Source: Hirsutella rhossiliensis
Taxonomy: Eukaryota > Ascomycota > Sordariomycetes > Hypocreales > Ophiocordycipitaceae
Assembly (NCBI RefSeq): GCF_020360975.1
Contig: NW_025408677.1
Coordinates: 1,674,001 to 1,738,000 of the forward strand
Direction of reading: 5' to 3'
Length of the DNA stretch: 64,000 nucleotides
The notes under the pieces were generated by a model. It did not search any database and had not been told where the DNA came from. It saw nothing but the letters and a program-made list of their open reading frames with translations. The translations under genes and the position numbers were made by a program. Shown here in pieces: positions 50,671 to 61,813 of this stretch (the stretch's first letter is position 1; each line of letters starts with the position of its first letter).

Positions 50671-53208
50671 ATGGGCGATCAAAAAGCTCACGGCCGGACC
50701 ACCGTTGGAAATGCCGTCCCCGGACAACGCCAGGGCCGCGCGTGGCAGGACGAGCATGAGCGCAAGGACTGCGAGGCCATGACTGTCTGGGACAGAGACG
50801 AGCATGAGCGCAAGGAGCGCGAGGCCGTAGCTGCCTGCGACAGAGACGAGCATGAGCGCAAGGAGCGCGAGACCATGGCTGCCTGGGACAGAGACGAGCT
50901 TTGGCCCGCCATGTACGGCCGTCCCCGTCGCCTCCGACTCTAAGTTGCTGACCCTCGAGCCAGAAACAAGCCGCTCTTTAGTGGCTCCGACGCCAAGCGG
51001 TTTGATGGCCGTCTCGATAAGCTCGAGGTCCTCGCCATCGGCGCCTTTAGTAGGGTCGATATGGTCCAGTATGGCGCCGTCCATCTTGCCCGTAAGCGCA
51101 TCGTCCGTAGGCGCGGCCTGACCATCGAGGACCTACGCCAAGAGGGCCTTACTATGTCTAAGCTCGACCATCACCACGTCGTCAAGCTCGTCGCCACCTA
51201 CGCGCCTCGCGCCCACGAGCTCTGCCTCCTGATCTGGCCCGCCGCCGTCTGTAACCTAAGCGTCCTACTTGACGATATCGAGGACCTAAGACTTGGTGAG
51301 ACTAAGGGCGACCGCAACGATATTGCCGATAGGCTCCACGCCCTTTGTCTCCTTAGTTCCGACGACGAGGAGGCGAACCCCGACACCAGCAGCCGCCCCT
51401 TTGACTTTCTTTGCACCCTCTTCGGCTGTGTTGCCCGCGCTCTAGCCTACTGCCATGCTAACGGCGTATGCCATCTTGATATCAATCCCTCTAATATCCT
51501 CCTTAACCCCTGCCGCGTTTACCTAGCCGACTTTGGCAATTCGAGGGATATAAGCGGCCAGCAGAACTGGACTACGACCAACGGCGTTCTTGGTAACGAA
51601 AAGTGGCGCGCCCCTGAGCTATACGCCGACTACGGCTCTAGTATATATCTTTCCGATATATACTCGCTTGGCCTTGTCTACCTTAATATCGCCACCGTGC
51701 TTTATAACGCCCGCCTTGCCGACTTTGAGGACGCACTACGCTACCTGCCCCGTCTCTCACTTGATGACCGCCTCCGCGCCCGCCAGGATAAGATTAAGAG
51801 ACACCTAGAAAAGCTTACCGCCTATGCCCTTGGCACCCCGCGCTTTATTCTTACCTATGAGGGGCAAGAGACGGTGCGGCCCCGGCCTATCGTTAGCCTT
51901 ATCTCTAATATGACGGCTCCTAACCCGCGCAATAGGCTGCCAGCCGAAAGGGTAGACGAGAAGCTATCTAAGCTTGGCGGCATCTACCAGATCTATCACG
52001 CCGAATGCTGTAAACGACCTATATCTTGGGTCGAGGATAGGTGGGACAAAAAGTTTATAGCCATGGCCAGCCTAGAGGTTAAGCACGAGCAGCAGCGCAA
52101 AAGGATTGTTGAGCTCGAGGGCAGGGACGAGATGTACGAGGCCCGTCTTGAGAACGCCCGCAGGGCGCATGACAACCACGTCACGAGGCTACAGGCGCTG
52201 CTAAGGGAGGCCGAGTACCAGCACCAGAGGCTAGAACTAGACAAAAAGGCGCCCCGGAAAGTGCCCCGGCCCGTTATGTCAGGCGTGAAGGGCCCTAGCG
52301 GAGCCACCCCCGCTGGCTTAGGACTGGCTAAATCGGGGCCAACGCCGGTGGTAATGGGACCGCCGACGGAGCCAGCCAGACGGGTCTGGTCCCGCGGCTT
52401 AGGGTCGCGGCTGCCCTTGCCCGTAACGCCCAACCGGAGCGGGACGCCTGCCGTCGCCTATGGCTTAAGCATAACGGACAGCAGTGTGCCGCCGTCAGTC
52501 TTTTCGGGCCACAGCATCGAGAAGAACGTCGACCTAGAACTCGAGGACGAAGACGTTTGGACGCCGATATCATCGTTAGCCTCAGAACAAGGGCACGAGC
52601 AGATTGTCGGGCTGCTGCTCGAGAAGGGAGTCGCTCCAGACTCTAGGAACAAGGACTCCAAAGACAAAGACTCCAGAGACACAAACTCTAAAAACAAAGA
52701 CGGTTGGACACCGCTGTCGTTGGCCGCAGAGCAAGAGCACGAGGAGATTGTCAGGCCGCTGCTCGGAAAAGGGGTAGACGGCCCTACATCTTCGGACGAT
52801 CTCAAGGACAAAGAACCCATGGGACGCAAAGATGGAAAGAGGTCTTTGTTAGATCGACGGATCGACACGATTGAGGGTACATTAGACACGGAAGCCGACA
52901 AGAAGTCTCCATGCTATCTCAGTCGATCGAGAATTCGATGCCCACGAGACGGAACTTGGCCTGCAGTTGAGTCTAGAGCTGTGCCAGCTCCATATGCAGC
53001 TACGGCGAAGGTTTATGGAAAGGCTCTGGCATTTCTATCTCACATCGGGCTGAGAGAGCACGACATTCCGCTTGGTCACCAGCGTGTTAGATGGAAGAAT
53101 GTAAGGGCATCCATCATCTATTCTTGTTGCGTCTATGACGCGGTTTTGCTGATTTCTCTCAGAAACGCGGCAAAACGCTTTATGATGACTACGTGGAACA
53201 TGAGCTAG
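50671..53208 (+). CDS. Protein kinase with N-terminal charged repeats and C-terminal ankyrin-like repeats
   Basis: My model joins 50,671-50,912 to 50,964-53,208 (828 residues). A 51-bp intron (GTACGG...CTGAC...CCAG) removes the only in-frame stop, TAA at 50,941, and keeps frame. The ATG is the first in frame. Residues 27-74 are three 16-residue charged repeats. The kinase domain follows: IGAFSRVDMV loop near 106, Lys125, helix-C Glu141, HLDINPSN with catalytic Asp253, DFGN at 270, APE at 297, DIYSLG at 312. The catalytic loop has Leu for Arg and Asn for the usual Lys, so activity is plausible but not certain. A charged helix likely to form a coiled coil lies near 450-510. Two ankyrin-like repeats (GWTPLSLAAEQEHEEIV and a weaker one) lie near 610-700 with a KDSKDKDS linker. 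The last 100 or so residues run in the wrong frame over a decayed neighbour, so the true C-terminus is uncertain. Confidence 0.72.
50749..50892 (+). repeat. Three 48-bp in-frame tandem repeats
   Basis: Three copies of a 48-bp unit, each encoding 16 residues beginning DEHERK and ending DR, then a partial fourth (GACGAGC). Units 2 and 3 are the most alike. They lie inside kinase exon 1, so copy-number change would lengthen the N-terminal charged segment without shifting frame. Confidence 0.9.
50913..50963 (+). other. Predicted intron of kinase gene
   Basis: 51 bp, a multiple of three. The donor is GTACGG, the branch-like CTGAC lies at 50,948-50,952 and the acceptor is CCAG. It contains the TAA that would otherwise end the frame. 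Removing it joins the repeat segment to the kinase glycine loop. The donor departs from the usual GTRNGT at the last base, so splicing should be confirmed. Confidence 0.6.
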
Positions 53209-54199
53209 GCGCAGCACAAGCGCTGCAAGACCATTTAAATGCATCGGCGTATCGATCGAGGACCGGTCCTGTAGGCGGCCGAGGGCACAATCCTTCACTT
53301 TCTGCTCTTTCAGCCTTTTCGATCAACAGCTTTGTGCAAGCAAGCGGCTCCAAATCTGGTGATATAGCTGACCAAGCTAGAAACTCCCGTGTTGAGAACG
53401 CCCAAAGCAGCCGTTCTCGGGAAGACCTCGAAATGTGTGAACCGTCTACGGAGGCTCTTTATCTCCTGTCTTGCATGGAACGGGGGAGATATGCGGTCGA
53501 TCTCTGCCCAGAACTGGTTACGCACGTCGCGGACGACCGACATCTTTTCCACACACTGCGAAATAGCTATCACGAGCACAGAGGAAGATTAAGATGGTGC
53601 TGGTCGCTGAGAACGATTCATAGCATCCACTTCATCAAGGTGCGTAAATCAATATCTCCAGGAACCATCATTGTAGGTCTCTCCTGATGGCATGGAATTG
53701 GTTCACATACGGAGGTCGTCGATACATTGATGTGCGGTGTCACCATGACATTTGTGAACAAGGGAAGCCTTGTATTTGTCTTCCTCCGGCCAGTCTCGTT
53801 CGGCCTAAGGGATCGGAATACGAATGCAGTCCGGTCCCGTCCAAGTTATCACCACCCATTGGAGCACGGCTTATGATGGATTTCTTCACTAGTCCTGACG
53901 CCATAGAGCCAGACTCAACGCTAGTCCTGCGACAGCTTCCAAAGAGGACATGTGGAGACCTTCAAACACCATATTCAGAACTAATCGAAGCTTGGGGAAT
54001 CTACTACAAAGAGGATTGGGACTGGACAAGAATTTGGTGGATTCTCCTGATTGGTTTCTTTCCTCCTAGCTTGTTGTTCGGAATCCTATGGGGAATCTTG
54101 AAGCAGGATATCCAGGGTGCGTTTGGAGTAGCGGGCTGGTGGATGGCGGGAGCCGCCATCGTGGTCGGAGTTATTGAAACCATGTCACGTGCCCAATGA
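52924..54199 (+). pseudogene. Decayed gene for a fungal two-TM membrane protein of unknown function
   Basis: Three coding blocks in different frames make one protein. Block 1 (about 52,924-53,100) has the helix LSLELCQLHMQLRRRFMERL but is broken by TGA at 53,051. Block 2 (53,163-53,639) follows a good 62-bp intron (GTAAGG...GCTGATTTCTCTCAG) but is one base out of frame with block 1. Block 3 (about 53,702-54,199) is Cys/Pro-rich (DICEQGKPCICLPP), then SPVPSKLSPPIG. It ends in two membrane segments, IWWILLIGFFPPSLLFGILWG and a second in the last 25 residues. The intron before block 3 has a good GTGCGT donor at 53,640, but the acceptor that keeps frame would be GG, not AG. I recall similar proteins in other ascomycetes but know no function. 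The defects suggest a pseudogene; assembly errors or a spliced fusion with the kinase frame (53,100 to 53,163 is in phase) are alternatives. Confidence 0.55.
53101..53162 (+). other. Predicted intron between kinase frame and membrane-protein block
   Basis: 62 bp with GTAAGG donor, GCTGAT branch and TTTCTCTCAG acceptor, as good as any intron in this window. Spliced, it keeps the kinase frame open and fuses it to the membrane-protein frame. Its quality suggests it is an original intron of the decayed gene. Confidence 0.6.
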
Positions 54200-54762
54200 C
54201 ACCAATGCATCTGGCACTGGCAAAAAGCGGTGTCGTTTTCGGGGCTTGACGCGGATGGTGGTGGGAAATAAGGACCATACCGAGGCAAGAATCGGCAGTT
54301 GGGCCCAGCGACGGAAGCGGGCCAACGGCCTATTTTCTTTACCCGTTGGCGGGGCCCACGGCACAGGGACCCCAGACTCCTCGGGGTCCTTGTCTTCAGT
54401 CCTGACACTCCCCCTAGGTTGATGGCTGAATTTGTTTCGCCAGCAAGCTATCCCTTATGAGTCCTGTAGGGGCTTGTCTGGCAGCTGTCCGTGAGACTTA
54501 GGAGGCACGACAGACACCTACCTGACACTTTCGAAGCTGACAGAAACCTCGCAGCTTATCGGTCTCTAGGCGAGCTGGTTACATATAGGGCTCATAACTG
54601 TCAAGCTGGTAAATACCGCTACACGAGGCAAAATCGGGGCACCACCATTAGGGGCATTCTTGACGCGTATTCACGTTGTTCAACTTTCGCCGGCTACTAC
54701 AAACACTATTCACTCTGCCCGTCTTGCCTCGCGAGCAGAAAACAATCATGCCGGAGCAGCGG
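54200..54762. other. Intergenic region between convergent genes
   Basis: About 560 bp between the membrane-protein remnant (plus) and the symporter (minus), whose 3' ends face each other. It should hold both terminators. I see no gene. A short CCCC-AGACTCCTCGGGG palindromic stretch near 54,369-54,388 is the only local structure. Confidence 0.5.
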
Positions 54763-56507
54763 CTACATCTTCTTCTCCGGGTCTTCCTTCTCGAGATGTT
54801 GCGTCCCGGCCGGCGGGTCCTCGACGCTCCGGTGCCCCATGGCGGCGTCGGCTCCCACCACGGCCTTTGCATCCTCGTCGTGGGCCACGTCCAGCTTGCG
54901 GTGCAGATGCTCGGGCCCGATGACAGTCAGGACAATGACGTAGACGTAGACGCAGGCCATGAAGATGCAAATCACCTTGCCGTACTCGTACCGCTTGACG
55001 CCGTCGTCCGTCGGCGGCAGCGGGAAGCGCTCGCCGAGCCGGGCCTCGATGGTGGACGAGGCCGACGACACCAGGTTGCCCAGCTGGTACGAGGTGCCGA
55101 CGACAAAGGTGCGAAAGGCGCCGGGCGACAGCTCCATGAGGTGGATGGGGATGACGCCCCAGGCGCCCTGGACGCAGAACTGCTGGAAAAAGGCGGCGGC
55201 CATGATGGAGGTGGTGCCGACGAAGCTGTAGGGGTAGAGCAGGGCGCCGCCGACGACGCAGCACACGAGGATGCTGAGGCGGCGGCCGACCGACTGGCTG
55301 CAGAAGCCGACGACGGAGCCGCCCAGCATGGCGCCGAGGTTGGAGACGACCTGCGTCACCGTCACCTCGGTGGCGCTGAAGCCGAGCTGGTTCTCGAGCA
55401 TGGTCGGGTATAGATCCTGGCTGCCGTGGCTCATGAAGTTGAAGCCGGCCATGAGCAGGACCAGGTACGTCAGCAGCAGCCAGTGCCGGCGCAGCGCGAC
55501 CTTGCCCTCGCTGAGGAAGACGGCGCCGGCCGACGAGGCGTCGCTTCCGGCGAGACGGGCCTCGTTGCGCACGCGCTCGCGCTCGCGGTAGTTGAGCGTC
55601 TCGGGCAAGACGAGGCGCCAGGCGATGAAGAGGACGGGCGGGCAGGCGCCGAACCAGTAGAGCGGGCGCCATTCGTGCGGCGTCGTGTTGACGAGGGCGC
55701 GGGCAAAGGCGGCGCAGAGGAGATATCCAAAGGCGTACTGTTGGTGACGCCGTCGACAGTCAGTCGGTCAGCATGTGATGGGGGGGGGCAAGGGGCTTGT
55801 TCCCAAAGACACTCACCCCCTGCTGCAGGATGCCGCTCATGAGGCCCCGAGCCTGCTCGGGACAGTCCTCGAGGGCCGTGGCCGCCGCGTTGCCGTACAG
55901 GCCGCCCATGGCGACGCCAAACAGGGCACGGCACGCGAGGAACTGCGAGTAGGTGCTGCAGAAGCCGGTCCCCTGGTCGTGGCCGTCAGCAAGCCGTCCG
56001 ACGGATGCTGCCACTGCCACTCCTCAGTGCTCACCAGCTCGAGGACGATGAACAGCAGGTTGTTGACGACAAAGGGCCACTTGCGCCCGTAGCGGTCGGC
56101 GGCGATGCCAAAGATGATGGAGCCGATGGAGCGGAACATGAGGACCAGCGTGATGCCCCAGGTGATGTCCGTATTGGACTTGCCAAACGTCTTGCTGAGG
56201 GAGCTGACGGTGAGGGAGACGCTGAAGAAGTCGAAGGAATCCCACGTCTGCATCGCCAACAAGTCAGCACTCCCGGAACCCCTTCCCATGGCCCGGAGCA
56301 GCCACGCACCCAGGCGACGAAAGCGAGGCCGAAGAAGGACCACTGCTGGGCGTTGAGCATGCGCAGCAGCCGCCACGGGTTGGGCATCGCCAGCATCGGC
56401 GGCCGCAGCGACGAGAGGCGCGTCGCGAGGTAGCGCCCGGCCGACATGCCCTCCCAGGGCGCGGCGTCGCCGGCGGCTTCGTCGTGGCTGGAGGCAGAGT
56501 GTCCCAT
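54763..56507 (-). CDS. JEN1-like: JEN1-type carboxylate/H+ symporter (MFS)
   Basis: Four exons on the minus strand: 56,507-56,310, 56,247-56,035, 55,972-55,817 and 55,737-54,763, giving 513 residues. All junctions are phase 0. Introns of 62, 62 and 79 bp have donors GTGCGT, GTGAGC and GTGAGT and end in AG. The protein is a plasma-membrane major facilitator. It shows WTWDSFDFF at the start of helix 1, DRYGRKWP in the loop 2-3 signature, and NFMSHGSQDLYPT near 289-301. That last motif matches the diagnostic JEN pattern N-x-x-[S/T]-H-x-S-Q-D-x-x-x-T, which lines the substrate path. In yeasts JEN proteins import lactate, pyruvate or dicarboxylates with protons and are repressed by glucose; which substrate this one takes cannot be read. 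The C-terminal tail is charged and Lys/Glu-rich. A copia element lies 429 bp upstream of the ATG. Confidence 0.9.
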
Positions 56508-56936
56508 GCTGGGCAACCGAGGCTACCGTCGAGACTGATCTGTGGTTGATGGTGGTGGCAACGTCGTGGTTGAGCTCGAACTGTCTCGGGGGCCTCGGGA
56601 GCGGCGGCGGCTTGCCCAAAGCGTCTTCTTTTCCTCCAGTCGTCTGCTTCTTGCTCTTGTCCTACATGTACACGTCAGGGGGGGGTAGGTCGATGATGGA
56701 GGAGCAAAGGGGCAGGATCTGCTTGTCCTATGTATGTATAACACGGACACTTGCTGTCGACTGGTTCATTGCGCCGCCGTCTCCTCCTCCTCTTCACCTC
56801 TCCCCTCTCTCTCTGCGCTCCATCGCCAAACCCACCGCCTAAAAAGGCACCGCTTTGCCCTCTTTCTCCAGGCACTTGCATGACAAGCGGCCCTGATGGG
56901 CCAGCAGCTGACCAACTAACCCCCCTCGGGCCTCCA
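56508..56936. promoter_or_regulatory. Symporter promoter region, truncated by a copia insertion
   Basis: 429 bp between the symporter ATG and the left LTR. It has pyrimidine-rich tracts (56,778-56,820 on the plus strand) as in many fungal promoters and no coding potential I trust. Native upstream DNA resumes only after the element, at 61,902 onward. Confidence 0.55.
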
Positions 56937-57094
56937 TGTTGGAGGACTCCAGTGGGATCTGGAAGGTTCCATGGATATGGCGACTCCGTCGCCTGAGTCT
57001 ATATAGACTCGGATCATCATCACATCTGTAGCTAGATAGACAAGCATCAATAGATTTCTCACTCATACTTTCCAATCCGCAGGTGCGGACAACA
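56937..57094 (+). repeat. 5' LTR of young copia element
   Basis: 158 bp, very short for copia. It contains a CTATATAGAC TATA-like box about 64 bp in, and matches the right LTR base for base as far as I can compare. Confidence 0.93.
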
Positions 57095-57107
57095 GGTTAT
57101 GACCCCC
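57095..57107 (+). promoter_or_regulatory. Primer-binding site of young copia element
   Basis: The bases directly after the LTR read GGTTATGACCCCC. They match the expected complement of the initiator tRNA-Met anticodon arm (GGTTATGAGCCC) except for one base. This is the same priming mode proposed for copia-B. The tRNA match is inferred from memory. Confidence 0.55.
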
Positions 57108-57237
57108 TCGCGCTTCTACTTACTCAACTTAGGCTCCGAACAAGGTGTATCGGAGCCAACTCCAGTTCACGGCAAGACATCGCCTGAACAACTTGCACTC
57201 CAACTGAGGCAAACTATCTGGATTATCTTCAGCCAAA

Positions 57238-58818
57238 ATGACTGAAGCCTCTCTTCAACTTCCCAAAATTCCCATTCTCAAGGGAGAGTCAAATCTTGAA
57301 GAATGGAAGGATATGCTCATTCAGACCCTGGAGGTCCAGGATCTGGAAGATTACATCCTCGCAGAAGTCCCGGAGCCCGTGGACCATGCAGAACGAGGAA
57401 AATGGAAGCGTGACCGAGCAAAGGTCATGCTGATCATCAAAGGTTCTATTTCACCAGTTCAGACGACCCTCGAAGCGGCCGGGTGGAGCCGATTCACAGA
57501 GAAGGATCCAAAGGTTCTTTATGAACTCATTCAACGAGCAATTCCGAAGGTTTCCGCAGATGCGACCGGAGACCTCGTAGCCGAGTTTGGCAGCATAAGC
57601 CGCAAGACTTTCGACAGCTTGATGGCTTACCAAACCCGCATTCAGTACCTAAAGCGACGCACAAAAGAATTGAACTGCGGCTTTGACGACAAAGCATGCC
57701 TGTGGTTCACCATCAGAGGACTTCGCGAAGTGTATCCCCAGTGGTATACCTTCCTTGAACGAGACATGAACAAAGGCTCTCTGACGTGGGAGAATCTCAT
57801 GACAGAGATGTACGCTGAAGCCAACAAGGAAAAGACAGCTATGGCGCTCTCAACACTATCCACGAACAGCAACGGAGCATCTGCTACTCAACGCACCTCA
57901 GGTCCCTCCGCTCAATCTCAAAAACCCCAGTCTGAGCAGACTAGAAGATTCTGCCCGACTTGCAACAGATCGCACTGGGTTGGATTACCTATGTGTTCCT
58001 TCTGCAGAAGACATCACCAAGGCGGAGACGCGGAGTGTTTTGCAAAGCACCCGGAAAAACTCGAAGAATTCCGTCGCCGGAGAAACAGGCAGACGAACGT
58101 CGAGCCTGCCCGAGAAGAAGTTTCAATCAATCAGAATGCTTCTCAAGCAGCATTTACTTTCAACAGCGGCCTCATCGGAATGTCGATCACGCCTGAGGCG
58201 GCTCAGCCAACCAAACTAAGCCGAGCTGTTCAGCATGCCCTCAAGAGTCAGACGCTTACCCGTGACAGCATCATTGATGACTCGGGAGCAAGCAATCACA
58301 CCTTTAACGACCTAAAATGGTTTAAGGATATTAAGGAATTGCCACAGGAACTCTCGTTCACGTCAGCCAACGGGGGGGATCTAGTAGCCAAGGCGATAGG
58401 CACAGCTTACATACGGGCCAAACGGTCAGACGGACTGGTGACCGAGATGAATCTCGGCCGCTCAGTCTATTGTCCCACCGCGCCAATCAATCTTCTTAGC
58501 TCAGGTCAGCTGAGAGCTGATGGAGCGATTCGCGACGGCTTCAAAGACTGCATCATCCACAAGGACTCCAAGACGGAGATGGCCATGATCGATTGGATCA
58601 ACAATGTGGCAGTCATCCGATCGGAAACGCCGACGACTCGACAACAAAACCAGGGCAACATGCTCCTGGCAGTATCTTATCAAGTCATGCACGAGCGATT
58701 GATGCATGCATCGCCAGAAATCGTTCTCAAGGCCTGTGAACAGGCAGGGATCAAAATCTCAAACAGGGAAGCAAAGGAACACCATTGCAGGACATGCCAC
58801 CTCGCAAAGTCTGCCTAA
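57238..58818 (+). CDS. copia gag, protease and start of integrase (frame 1 of a broken polyprotein)
   Basis: A 526-codon frame starting at the first good ATG after the leader (CCAAAATGACTG). The first 200 or so residues are a helical Gag of the UBN2/Retrotran_gag type (LEEWKDMLIQTLEVQ ... FDSLMAYQTRIQYLKRR). A zinc knuckle CSFCRRHHQGGDAEC-x-x-x-HP follows near 255-280. The protease has IIDDSGASNH, with Asp-Ser-Gly as the catalytic triplet. The frame ends in the integrase zinc-binding region HERLMHASPEIV ... HHCRTCHLAKS. The terminal TAA comes from a shift: the next segment continues in another frame directly after AKSA. The first three functions are therefore intact as a separate product. Confidence 0.88.
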   Translation: MTEASLQLPKIPILKGESNLEEWKDMLIQTLEVQDLEDYILAEVPEPVDHAERGKWKRDRAKVMLIIKGSISPVQTTLEAAGWSRFTEKDPKVLYELIQRAIPKVSADATGDLVAEFGSISRKTFDSLMAYQTRIQYLKRRTKELNCGFDDKACLWFTIRGLREVYPQWYTFLERDMNKGSLTWENLMTEMYAEANKEKTAMALSTLSTNSNGASATQRTSGPSAQSQKPQSEQTRRFCPTCNRSHWVGLPMCSFCRRHHQGGDAECFAKHPEKLEEFRRRRNRQTNVEPAREEVSINQNASQAAFTFNSGLIGMSITPEAAQPTKLSRAVQHALKSQTLTRDSIIDDSGASNHTFNDLKWFKDIKELPQELSFTSANGGDLVAKAIGTAYIRAKRSDGLVTEMNLGRSVYCPTAPINLLSSGQLRADGAIRDGFKDCIIHKDSKTEMAMIDWINNVAVIRSETPTTRQQNQGNMLLAVSYQVMHERLMHASPEIVLKACEQAGIKISNREAKEHHCRTCHLAKSA

Positions 58819-61813
58819 TCGTCAGTCGTACGCCGCCTGTGCGACCAGCCCGACCGCTGAGTCTCGTTCGGATCGACCTCATCGAGAACAAGCCACTAGG
58901 TCATCGCCAATTTCGCTATACATGGCACGCAGTAGATGCCCATTGTGGATACCACTGGGTTCGATTTCTTCGACACAAAGACGAGCTCTTTCAAGCTACG
59001 AAAGATTTTGATGCTTACATTCAACGAACAACTGGATATCAGGTCCAAGAATATGGCATGGACAATGATGTGTCTTTCAACTGGACAACAGAGTTGATAC
59101 CTGGGCCCGGGCAAACGGAATCAGTCTCAAACCGACCGTGCCTGGTACACCCAGACAGAATGGATTGACAGAGAGGGCTGGATCGAAGATCACACAGCTC
59201 GCTCGATGCATCATGATTCACTCCAAGCTTCCGGAATTCTTGTGGCCCTATGCTCAAGAATCCGTCGTCAAAGTTCTTAACCTGCTTCCGTGCAAATCTA
59301 ATCAAGGACTCTCACCTCATGAGGTCTTTGCCAGTTTTCTCCGAGTTAACGAGGAACTTCACAAACCCTACATTCGCCACCTACGCACGTTTGGTTGTGT
59401 TGCATACGTACACATCAAGAAAGAACGGCGCGTACAGGCCAGGAAGATGGCTCCAAGAGCTGAAGAAGGAAAGTTAGTTGGCTGGGAAGGCATTCATGGC
59501 AAAATTTACCACATTTACGTGCCAGCTCGGAATCGAATCGTCCGGGCATGTGATGTTCGCTTTTACGAGAAACTCCTCCAGGAACCACAAAAGTCGGCAA
59601 GCGCCGAAGAAGTCGATACAATTAAGTACGAAGCTACGCTTCTCGACGAAGTTCAAGAAGAAGAAGCTGGAGCAACCATCGTTGAGCGAATATCTGATTC
59701 GCTGTCAACCATCGAACCGGGAGGAAGGACGACTGATAAGGGTCCGTCCATCGAAGAAACGCAAGACCATCATCTGCCAACGCCGGAGATAACGCAAGAG
59801 CTGGATGAATCCCACGATTCTTCTGTGAATACTCTGTCAGACTCCGAAGACAGCCAGGAAATTGACGGACTGGCTGATGAACGGCCAATTCCTCCAGAAA
59901 CAAGCGAGACTTACACCACGCCGGTCGTGAGTTTACCTCGACCGAGTCGTCAAAACGCGCAGCGACCCGCAGGGTACTATCAAAAGCTTCATCACGGCAA
60001 TTCGGGAGATCAGGCTTTAGCTTTGTTACCCCAGACGTAGTCTCTCCGATAAACCGTCTAGAAACACTTTGTTTGACAGCAATGAAGGCGGAAAGCCTTG
60101 CAAACTCGCTGCAAAGGCTACCCGTTCCTAAGTCATACAGAAAGGCTCGAGTGTCCCCAGATTGGGAGACGAAGTGGAAACCAGCATTTGACAAGCAGTA
60201 CAAGTACCTCCAAGATCGAAGTGTATGGACACTAGAAGAATTACCCCACGATGCAAAACTACTTCCCGGAAAATGGGTTCTCGACGAGAAGAAACTTCCG
60301 ACAGGAGAACTGGTCGGCAGAGCCCGCTGGGTTGTCTGTGGGAATTTTGAGGAACACGACAGCTGGGCAGTCCAGGATGTGTATGCTGCCGTTGCAAACA
60401 CGACATCAGTCAAAATATTCTTAATATGGACAGCAATTCTCGACCTCGAATGTTATCAGTTCGACATCGCTACAGCCTTTTTGAATGCGGACATACCTGA
60501 GGGCACGAATATCTATGTTATGCAGCCAGAAGGCTACGAGGACGGTACAAGTAGAGTTTGTCTTTTGAAGAAAGCTCTATACGGCCTGCGAAAGAGCCCA
60601 CTTTGGTGGTTTCTCACAATCACGCCCATTTTGAAGACCCTTGGATTCGAGCCCCTTGACGCGGATCTCTGTCTATTCAAGGACGAAAAGCGAGGCTGCA
60701 TTCTGATCCTCTATGTGGACGATATGCTAGTCGCTGCACCAACAAAAGAGACAGTCTTCCACGTCAAGGAGCAGCTCCAATCGTTCTTTGAGCTGAAAGA
60801 CCTTGGTGAAGTGAACGACTTCCTCGGATTTACGGTCATCAGAGATAGGCCGAACAGGCGCGTACATCTCACAGGAGAAGTTTACCGAGAAAATCATATC
60901 CAAGTATGGATATCAGACGCTCAATGCAGCAACAACACCATGGCCCCGAGGATTTGGGCTTCCGTCTACTTGGGCGTCCGACAAATCTCTCCAGAAATCC
61001 TACATCAAACAGACTGGCTCACTAAACTTTCTTTCAACTGGGACAAGACCCGACATTACGTACACAACAAACCGTCTTTGCGAAGCTAATGCTGGGCCGT
61101 CTGAACAGCATATGCAGTTACTTAAACACCTTTTCAGGTATCTCATTGGTACCAAGAACTTATCTCTGTGCTTGGGTGGAAAATACTCCATTGCCAATCT
61201 ACCACTTCTCGCCTTCGCGGACGCGGCGTTCGCCGACCGAATACCGACACGCCACTCGACTGCTGGCTATGTCGTTCTTCTTGCAGGTTGTCCAATCTTG
61301 TGGAAATCTAGCAGGCAGACAATCGTAGCGCTATCTACAACGGAAGCTGAGTTCATGAATCTCACACCAACTGGGCAAGCTTTGCTATGGATAAACCGCA
61401 TTGTTCAAAATCTTGGGATTCAATCTGCAAAACCGACAATCATATTTACAGACTCGCGCAACGCCCAGCTCACGGTACTCAACCCAATGAAATCGGCACG
61501 AACCCGCCACATCGACGTCCGTTACAAATGGATCATTGACCGAGTAACTCGAGGAGACTTTGACATCCAACATGTCTCAACACAGGACATGACAGCTGAC
61601 GGACTGACAAAGCCACTCACCCAGGACCGTCACGTTGCGTTTGTTCGACAACGGACTTACCTGTCTTGCAAACACCTGATCCTGCATTCCAACTTCAGGC
61701 ATTCGATCTTGTTTTCATCTAGCCATGTCTGGCTACGGGGGGGTGTTGGAGGACTCCAGTGGGATCTGGAAGGTTCCATGGATATGGCGACTCCGTCGCC
61801 TGAGTCTATATAG
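58785..61813 (+). pseudogene. copia integrase core, RT and RNase H, frameshifted
   Basis: Pol continues in four blocks. Block 1 (to about 59,093) is the integrase core start, with LVRIDLIENKPLGH and GMDND. Block 2 (about 59,093-60,010) has PGTPRQNGLTERAGS with the catalytic Glu, then a long acidic linker. Block 3 (about 60,010-60,885) is the RT, with CYQFDIATAFLNADIPEG, LYGLRKSP and ILYVDDMLVA. Block 4 (about 60,885-61,813) has KYGYQTLNAATTP, then RNase H with ALSTTEAEF, TRHIDVRYKWI and TADGLTKPL. Catalytic residues are present. The frame changes near 58,813, 59,093 and 60,010 are each consistent with loss of one base, and the one near 60,885 with gain of one. No stop codon of RIP type is involved. 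Confidence 0.88.
61735..61743 (+). promoter_or_regulatory. Polypurine tract of young copia element
   Basis: A run of seven G directly precedes the right LTR, the usual place for the plus-strand primer. Confidence 0.6.

Noticed and set aside
54676..55413. Plus-strand frame of 245 codons over the symporter
   Set aside because: Antisense shadow of JEN1-type exon 4, rich in Asp/Ala/Gly as expected from GC-rich antisense.
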